Source of the DNA: Mermis nigrescens
Taxonomy: Eukaryota; Nematoda; Enoplea; Mermithida; Mermithidae
Assembly: GCA_036768485.1 (NCBI GenBank)
Contig: JAVLUZ010000273.1
Span: forward strand, 5,437,391 to 5,501,390
Direction of reading: 5' to 3'
DNA length: 64,000 bases
Part shown: in pieces, positions 11,028 through 20,780 of the stretch
Numbering within the stretch: position 1 is the stretch's first letter
Layout of the letters: each line of letters opens with the position of its first letter
The notes under the pieces: model-generated
What the model saw: the letters and a program-made list of their open reading frames with translations, nothing else
Told to the model about the DNA's origin: nothing
Databases searched by the model: none
Position numbers and translations under genes: made by a program

Positions 11028-11272
11028 TCACGCAAGCATACCCGGTCCTTCGCGATTCATTGCCACAGCAGTTAAAAGCTCTTTCCTCATTTTCTTTACT
11101 TCCCGCCGAAGTTCATCGTACGCCTCTACAGGCCTTTTGGCGGGAGCTCTGACTGAATTATCGTCGCCGCTATCACTGTCATTGTCTTCGGGCACGCGAG
11201 CAAAAGGATTATGTGCAGGTAAGGCTAAGAATTTGCGTGCGTTTTCGCTCCTGTCTAGCCAAAAATCTCTTG
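11028..11272 (-). CDS. Terminal exon of the unidentified spliced gene
   Basis: 81 codons including the stop. It starts after a strong acceptor (acgataacatttcag), so the ATG-initiated ORF reaching 11309 includes intron bases. It holds RDFWLDRSENARKF, an acidic stretch, then a charged helix ending NREGPGMLA. The overlapping plus ORF (11213-11413) is antisense. Confidence 0.6.
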
Positions 11273-13411
11273 CTGAAATGTTATCGTAATATCGAGGGCT
11301 TAGTGCCAAAAAAGGCTAACTGCATTTTTTCAGGATTGGGTTCTCAGGTGGTTTCTTGTGCTGCAGGGGTGCATCTTAAAAAGCTAAAAGGGCCTATCTG
11401 TGATAATCAATAGACGTGGACAAGATAATATTAATTTTTGCATATAGGCCTTCATAGCACTTTTAGATGCACCCCTAATGCTTATGGCGCCGTCCGAGAA
11501 CCTGATTTTGAAAAATTGCAGATAGTCCTTTTTTGCACTAAGCCCTCGATATGTACCTTGACGACAACAATTATACCAACAGCAACAGCATTAATTCAAC
11601 AACAATAATAATAACAATAACAATAATAATAATAATAATAATAATAATAGTATCTAGTAATAAAAATATCCACAATAGAATAATGATAACATGCTGAGAA
11701 TAATTGTTCATATATTTATATAGAATATTGATTTTCAAAGAAAAATTTTAATAAAAGTCCTATTTGTATAAATAAACATTTTTAAACATTTACAAAACAA
11801 TTCATCGACATTGATTGACAAAAAATTTTCACACGGGACTTCGAGAATAATTCAAATCAAGGAGGACTTTAATGAAACTAATAATCAGCGACACAAACTT
11901 TTTCTCTCTCTGACAAAAAACATTAAAAGGATTTTTCCTAAATGCAAATTGTTGCGCATTTCCCAAAGATTTAATTCCAGCTGCATTATATCAAAAATAT
12001 CTAATTATCTTAATGATACTTCAGTCGAGGAGCTTGCATTAATAATTTACATTATAATTTAGTATTAAAACTAATGTTCTGGGCATCTCTAGTCTAAAAA
12101 CACTTTACTATGACTGAAATAATTAAGCTCTAACTAGAAAAAAATTAAGTTAATAATAAATAAATAATATCTAATAAATTCTACCTCATGAACTAACCTC
12201 TTGTTACTTCGCAATCCAGAATGGGACTTCCATTAGAGTTATGAATCTGGTATGCCACTTTTTCTTGCGTATCGTTCTTTCCATCAAGATTGTGAATAGC
12301 GTCCGTCAGCTTTCGATTTATTCCTAAAATGTTAGCGATAAGTGGTACAGCAATTATATATATAATCACGGAGCAGAGTCAACAAAAACCTTTCGCCAGA
12401 CGCAATTCAATCTAGAAAGCAAGGTATATTTAACCGGACACTATACATCGATGGGCTATTATAATGACCATTGGTCGGTCTGGGTAGCTAGATCGGAAGG
12501 TCAAATATGGAGCTTTTTTATGCTTAAAAGTCTTAACATTTGGTATAAACGTCAAAATATTGTATAATCTACCATAATTAACTGTTGTTAGTCGATTTTA
12601 AGGATTTGCAAAATAGATATAATTTTGCCCGTTTTTTGTCTTAATTTTTACTTATTTTTTCCAGAAGAGTTTGATGTTTGGCCTTGTAAGGAGTTCTTAA
12701 AGTCTCCATTACACATACGCATAGAGAGGAGGTTTAAGGAGTATAGACCCCGATAAAGAAAATTTTAGCTAAAAAAAATTACTAAATTTCGTTAATTTTA
12801 GCTAATATCTGGCGTGAAGCGCTAAAAATTTTTTGAAATTATAGCAGAACCTAGAAGCTTGATTTACTGCTCCAACTCTCGTATTTTTAGCATTTGACGC
12901 AGAACGCCGAAAATTTTGATAAAGTTCTGCTTGAAAATAAAAGAAAGCATGTTAAAAAAGCTGTTACTGATTTTGAAATCATCTAAATCCTATTTACTGA
13001 ATAAAGATGTGGCTTCCGGACCGCCAAAAAAGTAAATAGATGTTATAAATAGGTATTATCCGGTGCGAAGGGCCGGAAAACTCCAAAAAATTATGACCAC
13101 TAGCAAATTATTGCAAATTACATATCCTTTCTTCATCTCGATAATTATTTTTCACCCAAGGGTGGCAGCCGCCCCCCCTAAATCCGCACGTGAACAAAAT
13201 CATACCTTGAACGTTCAGGTCCTGTTCGTCTAGCTTAATCATAATTTCGATTGGTGGATAAACTAGAGCCTTGCCCTTTTTATTCCATTTAGCCTTAAGT
13301 AGGGTAATTGAATGCGGCTTAGCTACGATTGGATTCGCCCTGTTGAACGATCTGCGGCTAGCAGGCGGCGGATTTCCAACAAGAGGAGTCCCCGGCGGTC
13401 GATCGTTGGCA
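11028..13411 (-). CDS. Unidentified spliced gene, last three exons
   Basis: On the minus strand exon A (13411-13206, 206 nt) ends CAAG|GTATGA. Exon B (12323-12198, 126 nt) follows acceptor cattttag and ends AGAG|GTTAGT. Exon C (11272-11028) follows acceptor taacatttcag and ends in TGA overlapped by AATAAA. Both introns are phase 1 and the reading frame is continuous for 191 codons without a stop. Base composition of the exons is clearly richer in G+C than the introns. The protein has a proline-rich start (PPGTPLVGNPPPASRR), a lysine-rich middle, an acidic patch (NDSDSGDD) and a C-terminal helix rich in E/K/R, possibly a coiled coil. I do not recognise the family. Exon A begins with one base of a split codon, so at least one exon lies upstream. 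Confidence 0.6.
11295..11553. mobile_element. Short inverted-repeat element at the exon-C acceptor
   Basis: Tatcgagggcttagtgccaa (11290-11309) is matched in inverse at 11532-11551 (ttgcacta agccctcgata). Further in, ggttctcaggtgg (11339) pairs with ccgagaacctg (11495), and gcaggggtgcatcttaaaa with tttagatgcacccct. The whole 11290-11551 stretch is therefore a near-perfect 260-bp palindrome with a short centre. This is typical of a foldback MITE. Confidence 0.65.
11580..11650. repeat. AAT/ACA-rich simple repeat
   Basis: Mixed caa/aat triplets that become pure (aat)n from about 11620 to 11648. Confidence 0.85.
12198..12323 (-). CDS. Internal exon B of the unidentified spliced gene
   Basis: 126 nt with phase-1 entry and exit, acceptor aacattttag and donor AGAG|GTTAGT. 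It encodes 42 residues starting GINRKLTDAIHNLDG. It is too short for simple ORF calling but bounded by good splice signals on both sides. Confidence 0.6.
12715..13192 (+). mobile_element. Diverged MITE copy inside intron A-B
   Basis: It shares with 9961-10313 the blocks CCGGACCGCCAAAAAAGTAA, aggtattat-c-g and a G/C-rich end (CGCCCCCCCTAAATCCG). It also contains an inner piece, GCTAATATCTGGCGTGAAGCGC, matching the GCGCTTCGCGCCAGATATT stretch at 6978. The end at 13192 is 14 bp from the exon A donor. Confidence 0.55.
13206..13411 (-). CDS. Exon A of the unidentified spliced gene
   Basis: 206 nt, 68 full codons with no stop. It enters with one base and leaves with one base of a codon. Acceptor ttaaactttaag is weak in pyrimidines, but an in-frame stop lies four codons upstream, so the exon must start near here. 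It encodes a proline- and arginine-rich segment followed by KWNKKGKALVYPPIEIMIKL. Confidence 0.55.
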
Positions 13412-14784
13412 CTTAAAGTTTAAAACATTTTGCAATAATAAAGTTTCGCACTAATGGAATTGACTTCAACAAATTATCACAAACCCAGACAATACATATT
13501 AGTCTATTTTGTCTATTTAAAGGTGAAAAACTAAAAACCTTTCTCATAAAGAAATACAGAAGTCCTTGAAGCGATGGAGTTTCGGCCCTTATTTACCCTT
13601 GCGTTTTGGGAAAGGAAGGAAATTATTCGTAACGAATTAGAGCACTTTTGACGCACAAAACTTCTGGGACTGTGGGGAGGGTCGATGATGTCTCAACAAT
13701 CCAACCGTGATTTTAATGTATTTTTGGAGTTATACCTGTGCTTGAAATCATTTCATCCCAAAAGACTTAATTTTTGACCCTTCCTCTAGATCGACCGAGG
13801 TGAGATGTGCTAGAAAAGAGAGAAATAAGCTACAGAAATGATAAATCAATTAATGATTAAAAAACATAATTATAAGTACCTATAATTAAAATGCAGTAAA
13901 GCATTATTTTTTACGTTTCTAACGATTCTATGACGTAAAATCATAAACAAAATTCTGAAAATATACTGAAAACATTTTAATAAATTGATCATAATATGGT
14001 CGAAAATTATTATACATCGCAACGCATCGAAAATCTGCCGCTTTCGACCAAACAGTTAAATGCTTAAAACAGCACCTTTTCTACAAATTTGAAAAATCAT
14101 GAATTCTAGGGATGAAAAAATTTTGAGGAGGTATTCCGTTTTCACCTGGAGGAATAAACACCCACAAATCCCGCTTCTACGATCATGTGTAGTACAGACA
14201 CCAAGAATAAAAAATGGGAAATTATGTTCAGGCTAAAAATTGGTGTGAGAATCGAAATATTCTGCGAAAGTGCTTAAAATAATGAAAACCTGCGGATTAA
14301 TATTGTTTTATGCATTTTAATCTTTATACTTGTTTTAAGGCTGTTTTGACCCAATAAAACGCTATTTGTCAGTGGTTTCTAGCGCTAAATGACGCGAGAA
14401 TCATTGATGTACAGCATTGGTAAGCCGTCTGTGGGATCAAATAGTAAATTTTTTGGAAGAAATGTCGTTAAAAACTGATTTTATTGCTAAAACAGCGTAA
14501 AAACTAAGCTAACCTGAAGTTTCTGGTCGATTTTTAGCTCTTTTGCAAAAAAGTTTTGAATTGTACCTGCTTTTTGGCCTTTATTTTCCCATATTTTGCT
14601 TAGAAAGTTTTGCTTTTGTTCTTTTTTTCAAGAGCTATAGATTATGAGAATATTAAAAGTATCGTTTAAAAATATGAGTTCGAAATATAAAAAAAATATT
14701 TAAAAAAAACAGAAAAAATCCACTGATGAAAATCTAAATGACAGGTTGCTCTTGGTTGCCGCGTCATATTTGCGTAGCAACCAT
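13412..14784. other. Intron or intergenic stretch
   Basis: No exon with suitable phase to link the 15641-15808 exon to exon A was found. AT-rich, no recognised elements. Confidence 0.45.
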
Positions 14785-14792
14785 GCTACGAC

Positions 14793-15205
14793 CATAGGTG
14801 GGAGCATCAAAATTCTGGGGGACGCAAAATTTTTCAAAGGTCAGAAAATGGCCTTAAAAATGGTGGTATGGCGATAAAAACACCATTTTTCGACGTTTCT
14901 CATCAAGCACTATCCATTGGCATCAAAAACTTGCGAAAAAAACGAAAAAAATTTTCAAAATTGAATTCTGGGGGTATTTTGATTTCTGGGGGTATTTTGG
15001 TTTCTGGGGGTGCATACCCCCAAACCCCCACGCCCAGGTGTGGTAGTATGGCGAAAAAACAACATTTTTCGACGTTTCTCTACGAGCTCTATCCATTGGC
15101 ATCGAAAAATCGCGAAAAATAACGTAAAAATCTTCAAAAATTGAATTCTGGGGTTACTCAAACTTCTGGGGGTGCATACCCTTCAAACCCCCCCCCCCAC
15201 GTACG
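14793..15205 (+). mobile_element. TGGGC-type hAT-like MITE with an internal partial duplication
   Basis: Flanked by GCTACGAC (14785-14792) and GCTTCGAC (15206-15213), a 7/8 match to an 8-bp target duplication. It starts CATAGGTGGG and carries the family hallmarks: two or three TTCTGGGGG blocks, GCATACCCCC, and CGCCCAGGTGTG at 15034-15046. After that internal end, the middle and 3' part is repeated once more. The short ORFs on both strands (14868-15161) are repeat shadows. Confidence 0.8.
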
Positions 15206-15640
15206 GCTTCGACCAACGGAATAAGAATTTTTAAGAGTGTAAATTGAATGTGAATAAATGTTATGGCAGCGGGAGACCTTTACCCCAAAAGAATAGTGAA
15301 AAATTGTTGCTAACATATATTATCCGCGTGTGGTTAGAAATAATTTCCCCAAATTTTGTGTAAAATGGACTTATATTGTCTGTTTTCGGCATAGCCGGAA
15401 ATAGTTTAATTTACTAATTTTTCCTTGTAACACAAATACATGCAAGCTACACAATGTGTTTATATGTACATACAAGCATAAGTTGGCATAAAGCGTAGAA
15501 ATGATTAATTCAAAAAATTTTGCAAGAGCCTCAAAATTTTTGCTGGTTATAAAAGTTAATTCTAACTCAAAAGAGCTTTAATCGACTTATAGAATTAAAT
15601 TTTGATAGCCTGCGTAATCCGTAAAAAGAGGTCATCTTAC

Positions 15641-15808
15641 GTGTTCCACGGTAAGACCTGCGGTTGCACAGGGTACCATCGGCCTTCCTACCATATCAAA
15701 ACTAGCATGGTCAGGCTCGAGATCCGTGAAATCAAAATGACCATCTTCATCGGCTATAAAAATTTCATGCGTGGTCCTGTTTCGTAGTCGGATTGAATCG
15801 AGCGTAAG
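15641..15808 (-). CDS. Possible isolated exon of unknown gene
   Basis: Minus strand, 168 nt, 56 codons, phase 0 at both ends. It is bounded by acceptor cttctctgtattcag and donor AACAC|GTAAGA. It encodes a segment with HEIFIADEDGHFDFTDLE and GRPMVPCATAG, of higher G+C than its surroundings. It may be an upstream exon of the 11028-13411 gene, but the phases do not join directly (0 versus 2), so another exon would be needed. The 88-codon ORF extending to 15898 includes intron sequence. Confidence 0.4.
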
Positions 15809-16622
15809 CTGAATACAGAGAAGCATCATTGATATTTGTCTTCGTGAAAACTGTAATGTCAACATCTCACAAAATTTGTTAACTGAATAATCGGGCAATA
15901 TTTGGCAACATGGACCATACTTATGATTTCATTTAGTCGAGCCAACAATTTTTGAACTGAGACCTTAACTACGATTACGAGACGGGCACAGATAATGGTA
16001 CTTTTTAGCGTTTTAAGCCGATCTTACAACATGGATAATGTGCATGAAAATCATCAATTTACAATCAATTTCATACTCATCAAAAAAATCTGGAGTTATG
16101 AAAAACATAATTTTTCAGCAATGCGTCCGAGTTTAAAACGAAGCACTGAGAATTTTCAACACATTCATCATGCCATATTCAAACTTGGGGTGCTTAATTT
16201 CAGATAATCTTAACACAGTGGAGTGGCGCGCCTAACTTTAATACAGCACAAGTTCACAAGTTACAGAATAAAAAGAAAAGCTGCAAAATACAAGTACATA
16301 ACTTATTTCTTTCTATTGATTCGTGATATTTCTGAAAGTTCTGAATAAAAATTTTGAAACTTTCTCGGAAAAGTTAGGCATAGCTAAACAAATATGGTCT
16401 CATACATGGAGTTGTTTTCATTTTCTCAATTTTTGAGTTCATGCTAAAACTTAAAACTTAACTTTGAAAATTGTTATGAAACTTTGTACACTTGGTCAAG
16501 TCATTTGCACAAGAGATACCTGCCTACCTTTATAATTATATAGGCAGTTACATGCATAAGTACTTAACAGCATCATCTAAAATCAAGTGAAATACGTAGT
16601 AAAAAAATAAGATTACATACTT
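15809..16622. other. End of the left contig, no recognised gene
   Basis: AT-rich. The ORF at 15995-16207 has no recognisable content. Importantly, no continuation of the Polinton polymerase gene that flanks the right LTR is seen here on either strand. Confidence 0.55.
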
Positions 16623-16632
16623 NNNNNNNNNN
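16623..16632. other. 10-N assembly gap at the left LTR
   Basis: Ten N bases replace what should be the first 11 bases of the 5' LTR (compare 27771-27781) plus the insertion junction and its target duplication. Confidence 0.99.
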
Positions 16633-17687
16633 AAACATGATTCACTCATTTTCCTAAAATGAATTGTTTATGATCATGCAAAATTATATTTAAAAAAGTA
16701 CGCTTCAATGATGAAAATTAGTGAATAACGTTATGCATATTATTTTATGACTTTCTGTAATCGCATACAAACCGCGTAAATCCTATAATGCATTGTAATT
16801 GATAGCCTTTTTGCGCACAATATAGGTAATTTGCACAAATTTAGATGTAACCGTATGTAGGCATGCTAATACAATGCAAGAATCCGTTTGCAACGGAAAC
16901 TGATATAAGACGCGAATGGAAATTGACTTAGGCGATTATAAGCTTTAGACAAAGAACCAGAAGCCAGTTTCCATTTGACAGTTATCCGGACTTAATCCGG
17001 ATAATCCCCAATAAATTTATAAAAATACATATCTTATAAGCTGGTGTAATGAAGTATAGGCTGACTAAAGCACGTATGTATATGCTAATCCGCCATTAAC
17101 ATGCAATAACATACATGCCCTGCAAATGATGTACGAGTAATAAACAATAACCACACGTAAATTACGGACTTTGCCAGAACAATGGGGTCTGGGGAGGGCA
17201 AAAGTTCAGGACAAAAGGCAATATGCAAAATATGCTAAAAAGTCATGGACACTCAAACTCAGTTTCTCACTCAAATCAAACAGCCAAACCAGACCAAACC
17301 AGATTCAGCGATCAATCACTTAACTGAAACTTAAGCATCATTTCCGAAGTCTATAAAAAGCAGATTAAAGAGGCAAAGAGGCTCAGTACCTTGTGTGCGG
17401 TCATTAACTCCGGCGTAGCGTTCTAAGTTTTCTACAGCGAGGATGTCTCAACTCGTTTAGCAACGTCTACTACATCACAGTTTTAATTATTATTCGCCTT
17501 CAATTTAAATCCGTTTATTGCGAATAATTTTCTTTTTCATCATATTTCGTCAACGGTCTATCACTTGTAAGTAAATTTAAATTATTTAGCTATCTGTCTT
17601 GTCAAATAAGCGGGATTACCCCCAAACCACGGCCCTCCGTTAGGCAGATACAGTGAATCAATGAGAACGTTTTGCCCGAACCTAACA
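16633..17687 (+). repeat. 5' LTR (first ~11 bases lost in the gap)
   Basis: It matches 27782-28840 with about 18 substitutions and one 4-bp indel over 1055 bp, near 1.7% divergence by eye. It ends CCTAACA. The LTR has TATAAAAAG (17352-17360) and a TCAGT initiator (17383-17387). A GTAAGT at 17567-17572 lies downstream of the start site and is a candidate splice donor in the transcribed leader. Confidence 0.97.
17352..17387 (+). promoter_or_regulatory. LTR core promoter: TATA box plus TCAGT initiator
   Basis: TATAAAAAG at 17352-17360, then TCAGT at 17383-17387. The A of the initiator is about 30 nt below the TATA box. TCAGT is the classic arthropod initiator. The identical pair occurs in the 3' LTR (28505-28513 and just downstream). 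It would drive the genomic RNA. Confidence 0.7.
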
Positions 17688-17689
17688 CG

Positions 17690-17707
17690 TGGCACAGAAA
17701 GTAAGAT
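17690..17707 (+). other. Probable tRNA primer-binding site
   Basis: TGGCACAGAAAGTAAGAT begins two bases after the 5' LTR. A start with TGG, complementary to tRNA CCA ends, is expected. The primer tRNA is not certain; a serine-type tRNA, as in some insect gypsy elements, is possible. GTAAGA inside it is also a possible splice donor. Confidence 0.75.
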
Positions 17708-18373
17708 CCCGTCCTTCTGAAAATCGCCTTTCTAGCATTCACGAAACTTTAATTGATTTCGAATCCGTTTTGAATATTTTAGAGAGAGAAAGAAAGCGTC
17801 CCAAAATTTTGAAGAATCTTGGACTGATTCCGAATTTATTTTAAATCACGACCCGATGGCAAATTAATTCTATCCTTGTAGAATTATTTTTCTGTTTCTA
17901 GAGGAACGTAGGCGGTGAAACGATTCTTCCGATAGTCCAGTGAAAGAACAGAAAAACTTTTTGGCTACTATTTTTCTGATTTCCAAGGAACGTAGGCGGT
18001 GAAATAATCTTCCGATAGTCCAGTGAAGAGTCAGAAAGAGAAAAGGCTAAAAATTTGCTAATTCTCTTTATTGTGAGCTGCGATAAATCTCAGGAGGAAC
18101 CGGGTGAAGCGCAGTCTCCGAATCTTTAAAATTGATATAAATTAAGCGGTGTGAAAACGCCGATAAATATTTGATTATTTGAATTATTTTATTTTTCCTG
18201 ACCCTTTTTCGTGATTTCGGTCAGAAGGTGGCCACAATTATTTTTGTTGAACTCGTCCGGCCGGTGTTTTCAGCAACCCAATTCCCAAAACTAAACCAAT
18301 TATCGTGTGATTTCGCATTATCGTGGGGACGGAAAAAGGACGGAGGTAAAGCCTAATAGAATAAAAGCTTTAA
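17708..18373 (+). other. Untranslated leader with a duplicated 45-nt motif
   Basis: GGAACGTAGGCGGTGAAA at 17903 recurs at 17987, each followed by a CTTCCGATAGTCCAGTGAA block. A weaker third relative starts near 18094 (GGAACCGGGTGAAGC). Spacing is 84 nt. This is the place where packaging or translation control signals are expected in such elements, but the role is not shown. Confidence 0.6.
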
Positions 18374-19645
18374 ACTACGGATTCTAGTTCAGAAAGTTTC
18401 GAAAAGGAAGAAAACGGGCAAAAAAGTGCGGAAAATTCTGAAATTTCTGATCCTGAATTTCAAACTACTCTTCAGGCTCATCAAAGTTTTTTAGACTCGA
18501 TTTTTACCGGGACTCGGGAAAATATTCTTGAAGCCCACCATACATTTCTTGACTCGCTTTTTGAGAGTGATCTAGGACACCCCGCAGTCCAAAGCACACC
18601 CATAATTCAAAATTCCAAATCGAGTCCCAATATTTCAGAACTGGTGCGAGAAAGGGACCCAGCGTTTTCCCAGATAGATACTCCGTTAATTAAGAAATTT
18701 TTGATTCAAAGATCTGAAACACCTTTAACGAGACAAATGATGAATGATAATCAACAATTAGAAGACGCTTTTAGACGTGCTTTTGAAGTTTATGGCGAAC
18801 CACTGAATCAACAGATGAGAGAACTTAGAGATGTCGTAGAACAAGGGAGTTTTGCAGCTCAAGCCCCAGGAGTGGACCCCTTCTCCGATTAGGTGCTCTA
18901 ATGAATGCAAGACCATTTAAGTCATTTTCCTGCGCTTTTGGGGAAAATTTTGGAGAATGGTTTAAACAGTTTCAAAAATTGATGGTTTTACAAGGTGTCT
19001 CAAATACCGATGACACCTATAGAATCGCATTTTTAGAGTCAAATTTCACTGGAACTGCTTTAGCCACTCTTACTGATATTTTAAAAACTCTGCAACACCC
19101 GAATTTATGATGATGTCATAGAAGAACTCAGGCAGGCGTTCCCAGAGGGACGGGACTCTGACATTTATCAGGGGTTAATTTATGACGCAACACAAAAAAG
19201 GACTGAAGCCGTCTTGGAATTCGCTGAAAGATTGAAAAAGCTAGCTAAGTCAGCTTACCCCCAACTTTCGGATGGAGACCGAGAATCTATTGTAAAACCG
19301 ATATTTATAAGAGGGCTATTACCTAAAATTTATCAGGGGCTAAAATATCAGGAAACTGAAAATTTAAAAGATGCGATTAAAAAGGCTGTTTACACTGAAC
19401 AGCAGGTTTTTCGTGAGCAAATACAGGGTTATCCTACCAACACGGAAGCTAGAAGTAACTCTAATTTATCCGTTATGCCTTCAGTTAAAATGGATGATCA
19501 AATCCGCGAGATGCGTGGCTTAATCGACGAGGCCAGGCAGAATTTCAGTGCTCGAGCCATTTGCAACTATTGCGGCGATTTTGGCCATTGGGCCGCACAA
19601 TGCCACTTTCGTGAAAATCGCCGCCCGAATGGAGCCGAAAATTGA
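18374..19645 (+). CDS. gag: gag, capsid and nucleocapsid, with two frame breaks
   Basis: Structural protein that forms the particle and binds RNA. The open frame begins after TAA at 18371-18373 with no ATG; candidate starts are a non-AUG codon (ACG 18377 in good context) or a spliced upstream exon. Segment 1 (18374-18892) is acidic/helical. Segment 2 (about 18889-19110) is in another frame and holds the retrotransposon gag core (ENFGEWFKQFQKL). Segment 3 (about 19103-19645) returns to the first frame, with the rest of the capsid-like region (IYQGLIYDATQKRTE). It ends in a CCHC zinc knuckle, CNYCGDFGHWAAQC, at 19562-19603. The two frame changes (near 18888 and 19100) cancel each other, as expected from one lost and one gained base. 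Confidence 0.85.
19643..19645 (+). other. In-frame TGA between the zinc knuckle and the gag tail
   Basis: The gag frame runs to TGA at 19643-19645 and continues open in the same frame for another 496 codons. The next codons are GCA ATG. Either a CGA-to-TGA point mutation, a readthrough stop, or a true end with reinitiation at ATG 19649. Confidence 0.7.
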
Positions 19646-19648
19646 GCA

Positions 19649-20780
19649 ATGGTCAACGGTAATAATTATAATTTCGATAACTATCGTAGGCGTTCCTTAA
19701 ATAATATTTCAAACTACGATAATGTGAATGGTAATAGACGAAATTTCAGTCGAAATGCAAATTTCGGAGATAATTATTATAACAGAAGAAATCTGAATGA
19801 ACAACAACATTTTCGAAATAATGGTAGACGTGATATGCCTTTTAGTGGTGAAAGAAATTATGGATATAATAATTTTCACGAAAATTTAAATAGACGTGAA
19901 TTAAGAAATCGACAAAGTAATCAGGGTTTTAGGGGACAAAGGCCGGAAGTCAGGAGTCCAGGACCTCGCCCTCAAACCCCAGAAATGCACAGAAATACTG
20001 AAAGAAGAGTGCAATTTTCGGAAAATTCAAGAAGACCTACAAACAACAATGTTTCGAACGAAAATGCAGAACAAGGAGGGATTGAAAATTCCGAACTTTT
20101 GGATATAGAAGATGAAGGGTTGATTCCCACGACCCCAAGCTTCGGGCAAATTAACTTAAATTCTGCTTCAAACGCAGGTCCAGGTCCCTTCGGAGGGGTC
20201 GGCTTCGATTTACCAGCCGACTTCGACTCTGAAGCGGCCCTGGAGGACATCCGGTACCTCTTCGAGCCGGAGCAGTCGGATGAAGCGACGCTGTTGTCGG
20301 ACGACGAATATCAATCCGATACGGATTACGTCGCCCTCGAAGCGGCTAACCTGGAGCGTATCTACCGGGAGTGGTGCGCCGAAAATCTTTCTTTTGAATT
20401 TCCCGAGGCACCACCGGCCCCTCCAGCCATCCGCCCAGGGGGGTGTCCGGCAAATTTCGCAAACAACCTTGGTTCGGATGACGAAAATGTGAATTTTTTA
20501 GCACCGGCTTTCCCGCGAAATACCCATTGCCGACCCAACCACCGCCAACCCAACTGCCGCCGATGCCCACAGCACCCACGTCCACGCCGTTTGCATCGCC
20601 CGCGCCCGCCCCGCCAACCGCATCTGAATCGGGAGCCACTGGAATGCATATGCGTTCGATGCCCACAACACGGCCGATGCATTCAGGAAGATCAAGCGAC
20701 CCAGCCCCCACCGCCATCGCCGGAAATACCATCGGAACCGAATTCCCGCCCAGCTTACATCCGTTGGGGACGATATTCAG
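19649..20780 (+). CDS. Gag tail / accessory ORF, exon 1
   Basis: It continues the gag frame after the TGA. The order is an Asn/Arg-rich basic part (NYRRRSLNN, NRRNFSRNANF, about residues 1-100), an acidic part (EPEQSDEATLLSDDEYQSD), and a Cys/Pro/Arg-rich part with HCRPNHRQPNCRRCPQH and CICVRCPQHGRC that may bind metal. The coding stretch is G+C-rich up to TATTCAG at 20780, where GTGAGA forms a strong donor. Beyond it the ORF turns AT-rich and hydrophobic (to 21139), and this is better read as intron. Function unknown; no match to known accessory proteins recognised. If translated without splicing the product is 496 aa. Three antisense ORFs over 20346-20732 are shadows. Confidence 0.6.

Larger units (their letters stand above)
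11273..12197 (-). other. Intron B-C of the unidentified gene
   Basis: About 925 bp. It contains an AAT/ACA-rich simple repeat (11580-11650) and a plus ORF at 11811-12062 with no recognisable content. A pair of inverted segments lies at 11300-11345 and 11500-11550 (ggcttagtgccaaaaaaggcta / tttttgcactaagccctcgata), suggesting a short foldback sequence around the exon-C acceptor. Confidence 0.5.

Noticed and set aside
20346..20732. Three antisense ORFs of 65-128 codons
   Set aside because: Gly/Arg-rich mirror readings of the Pro/Arg-rich gag tail.
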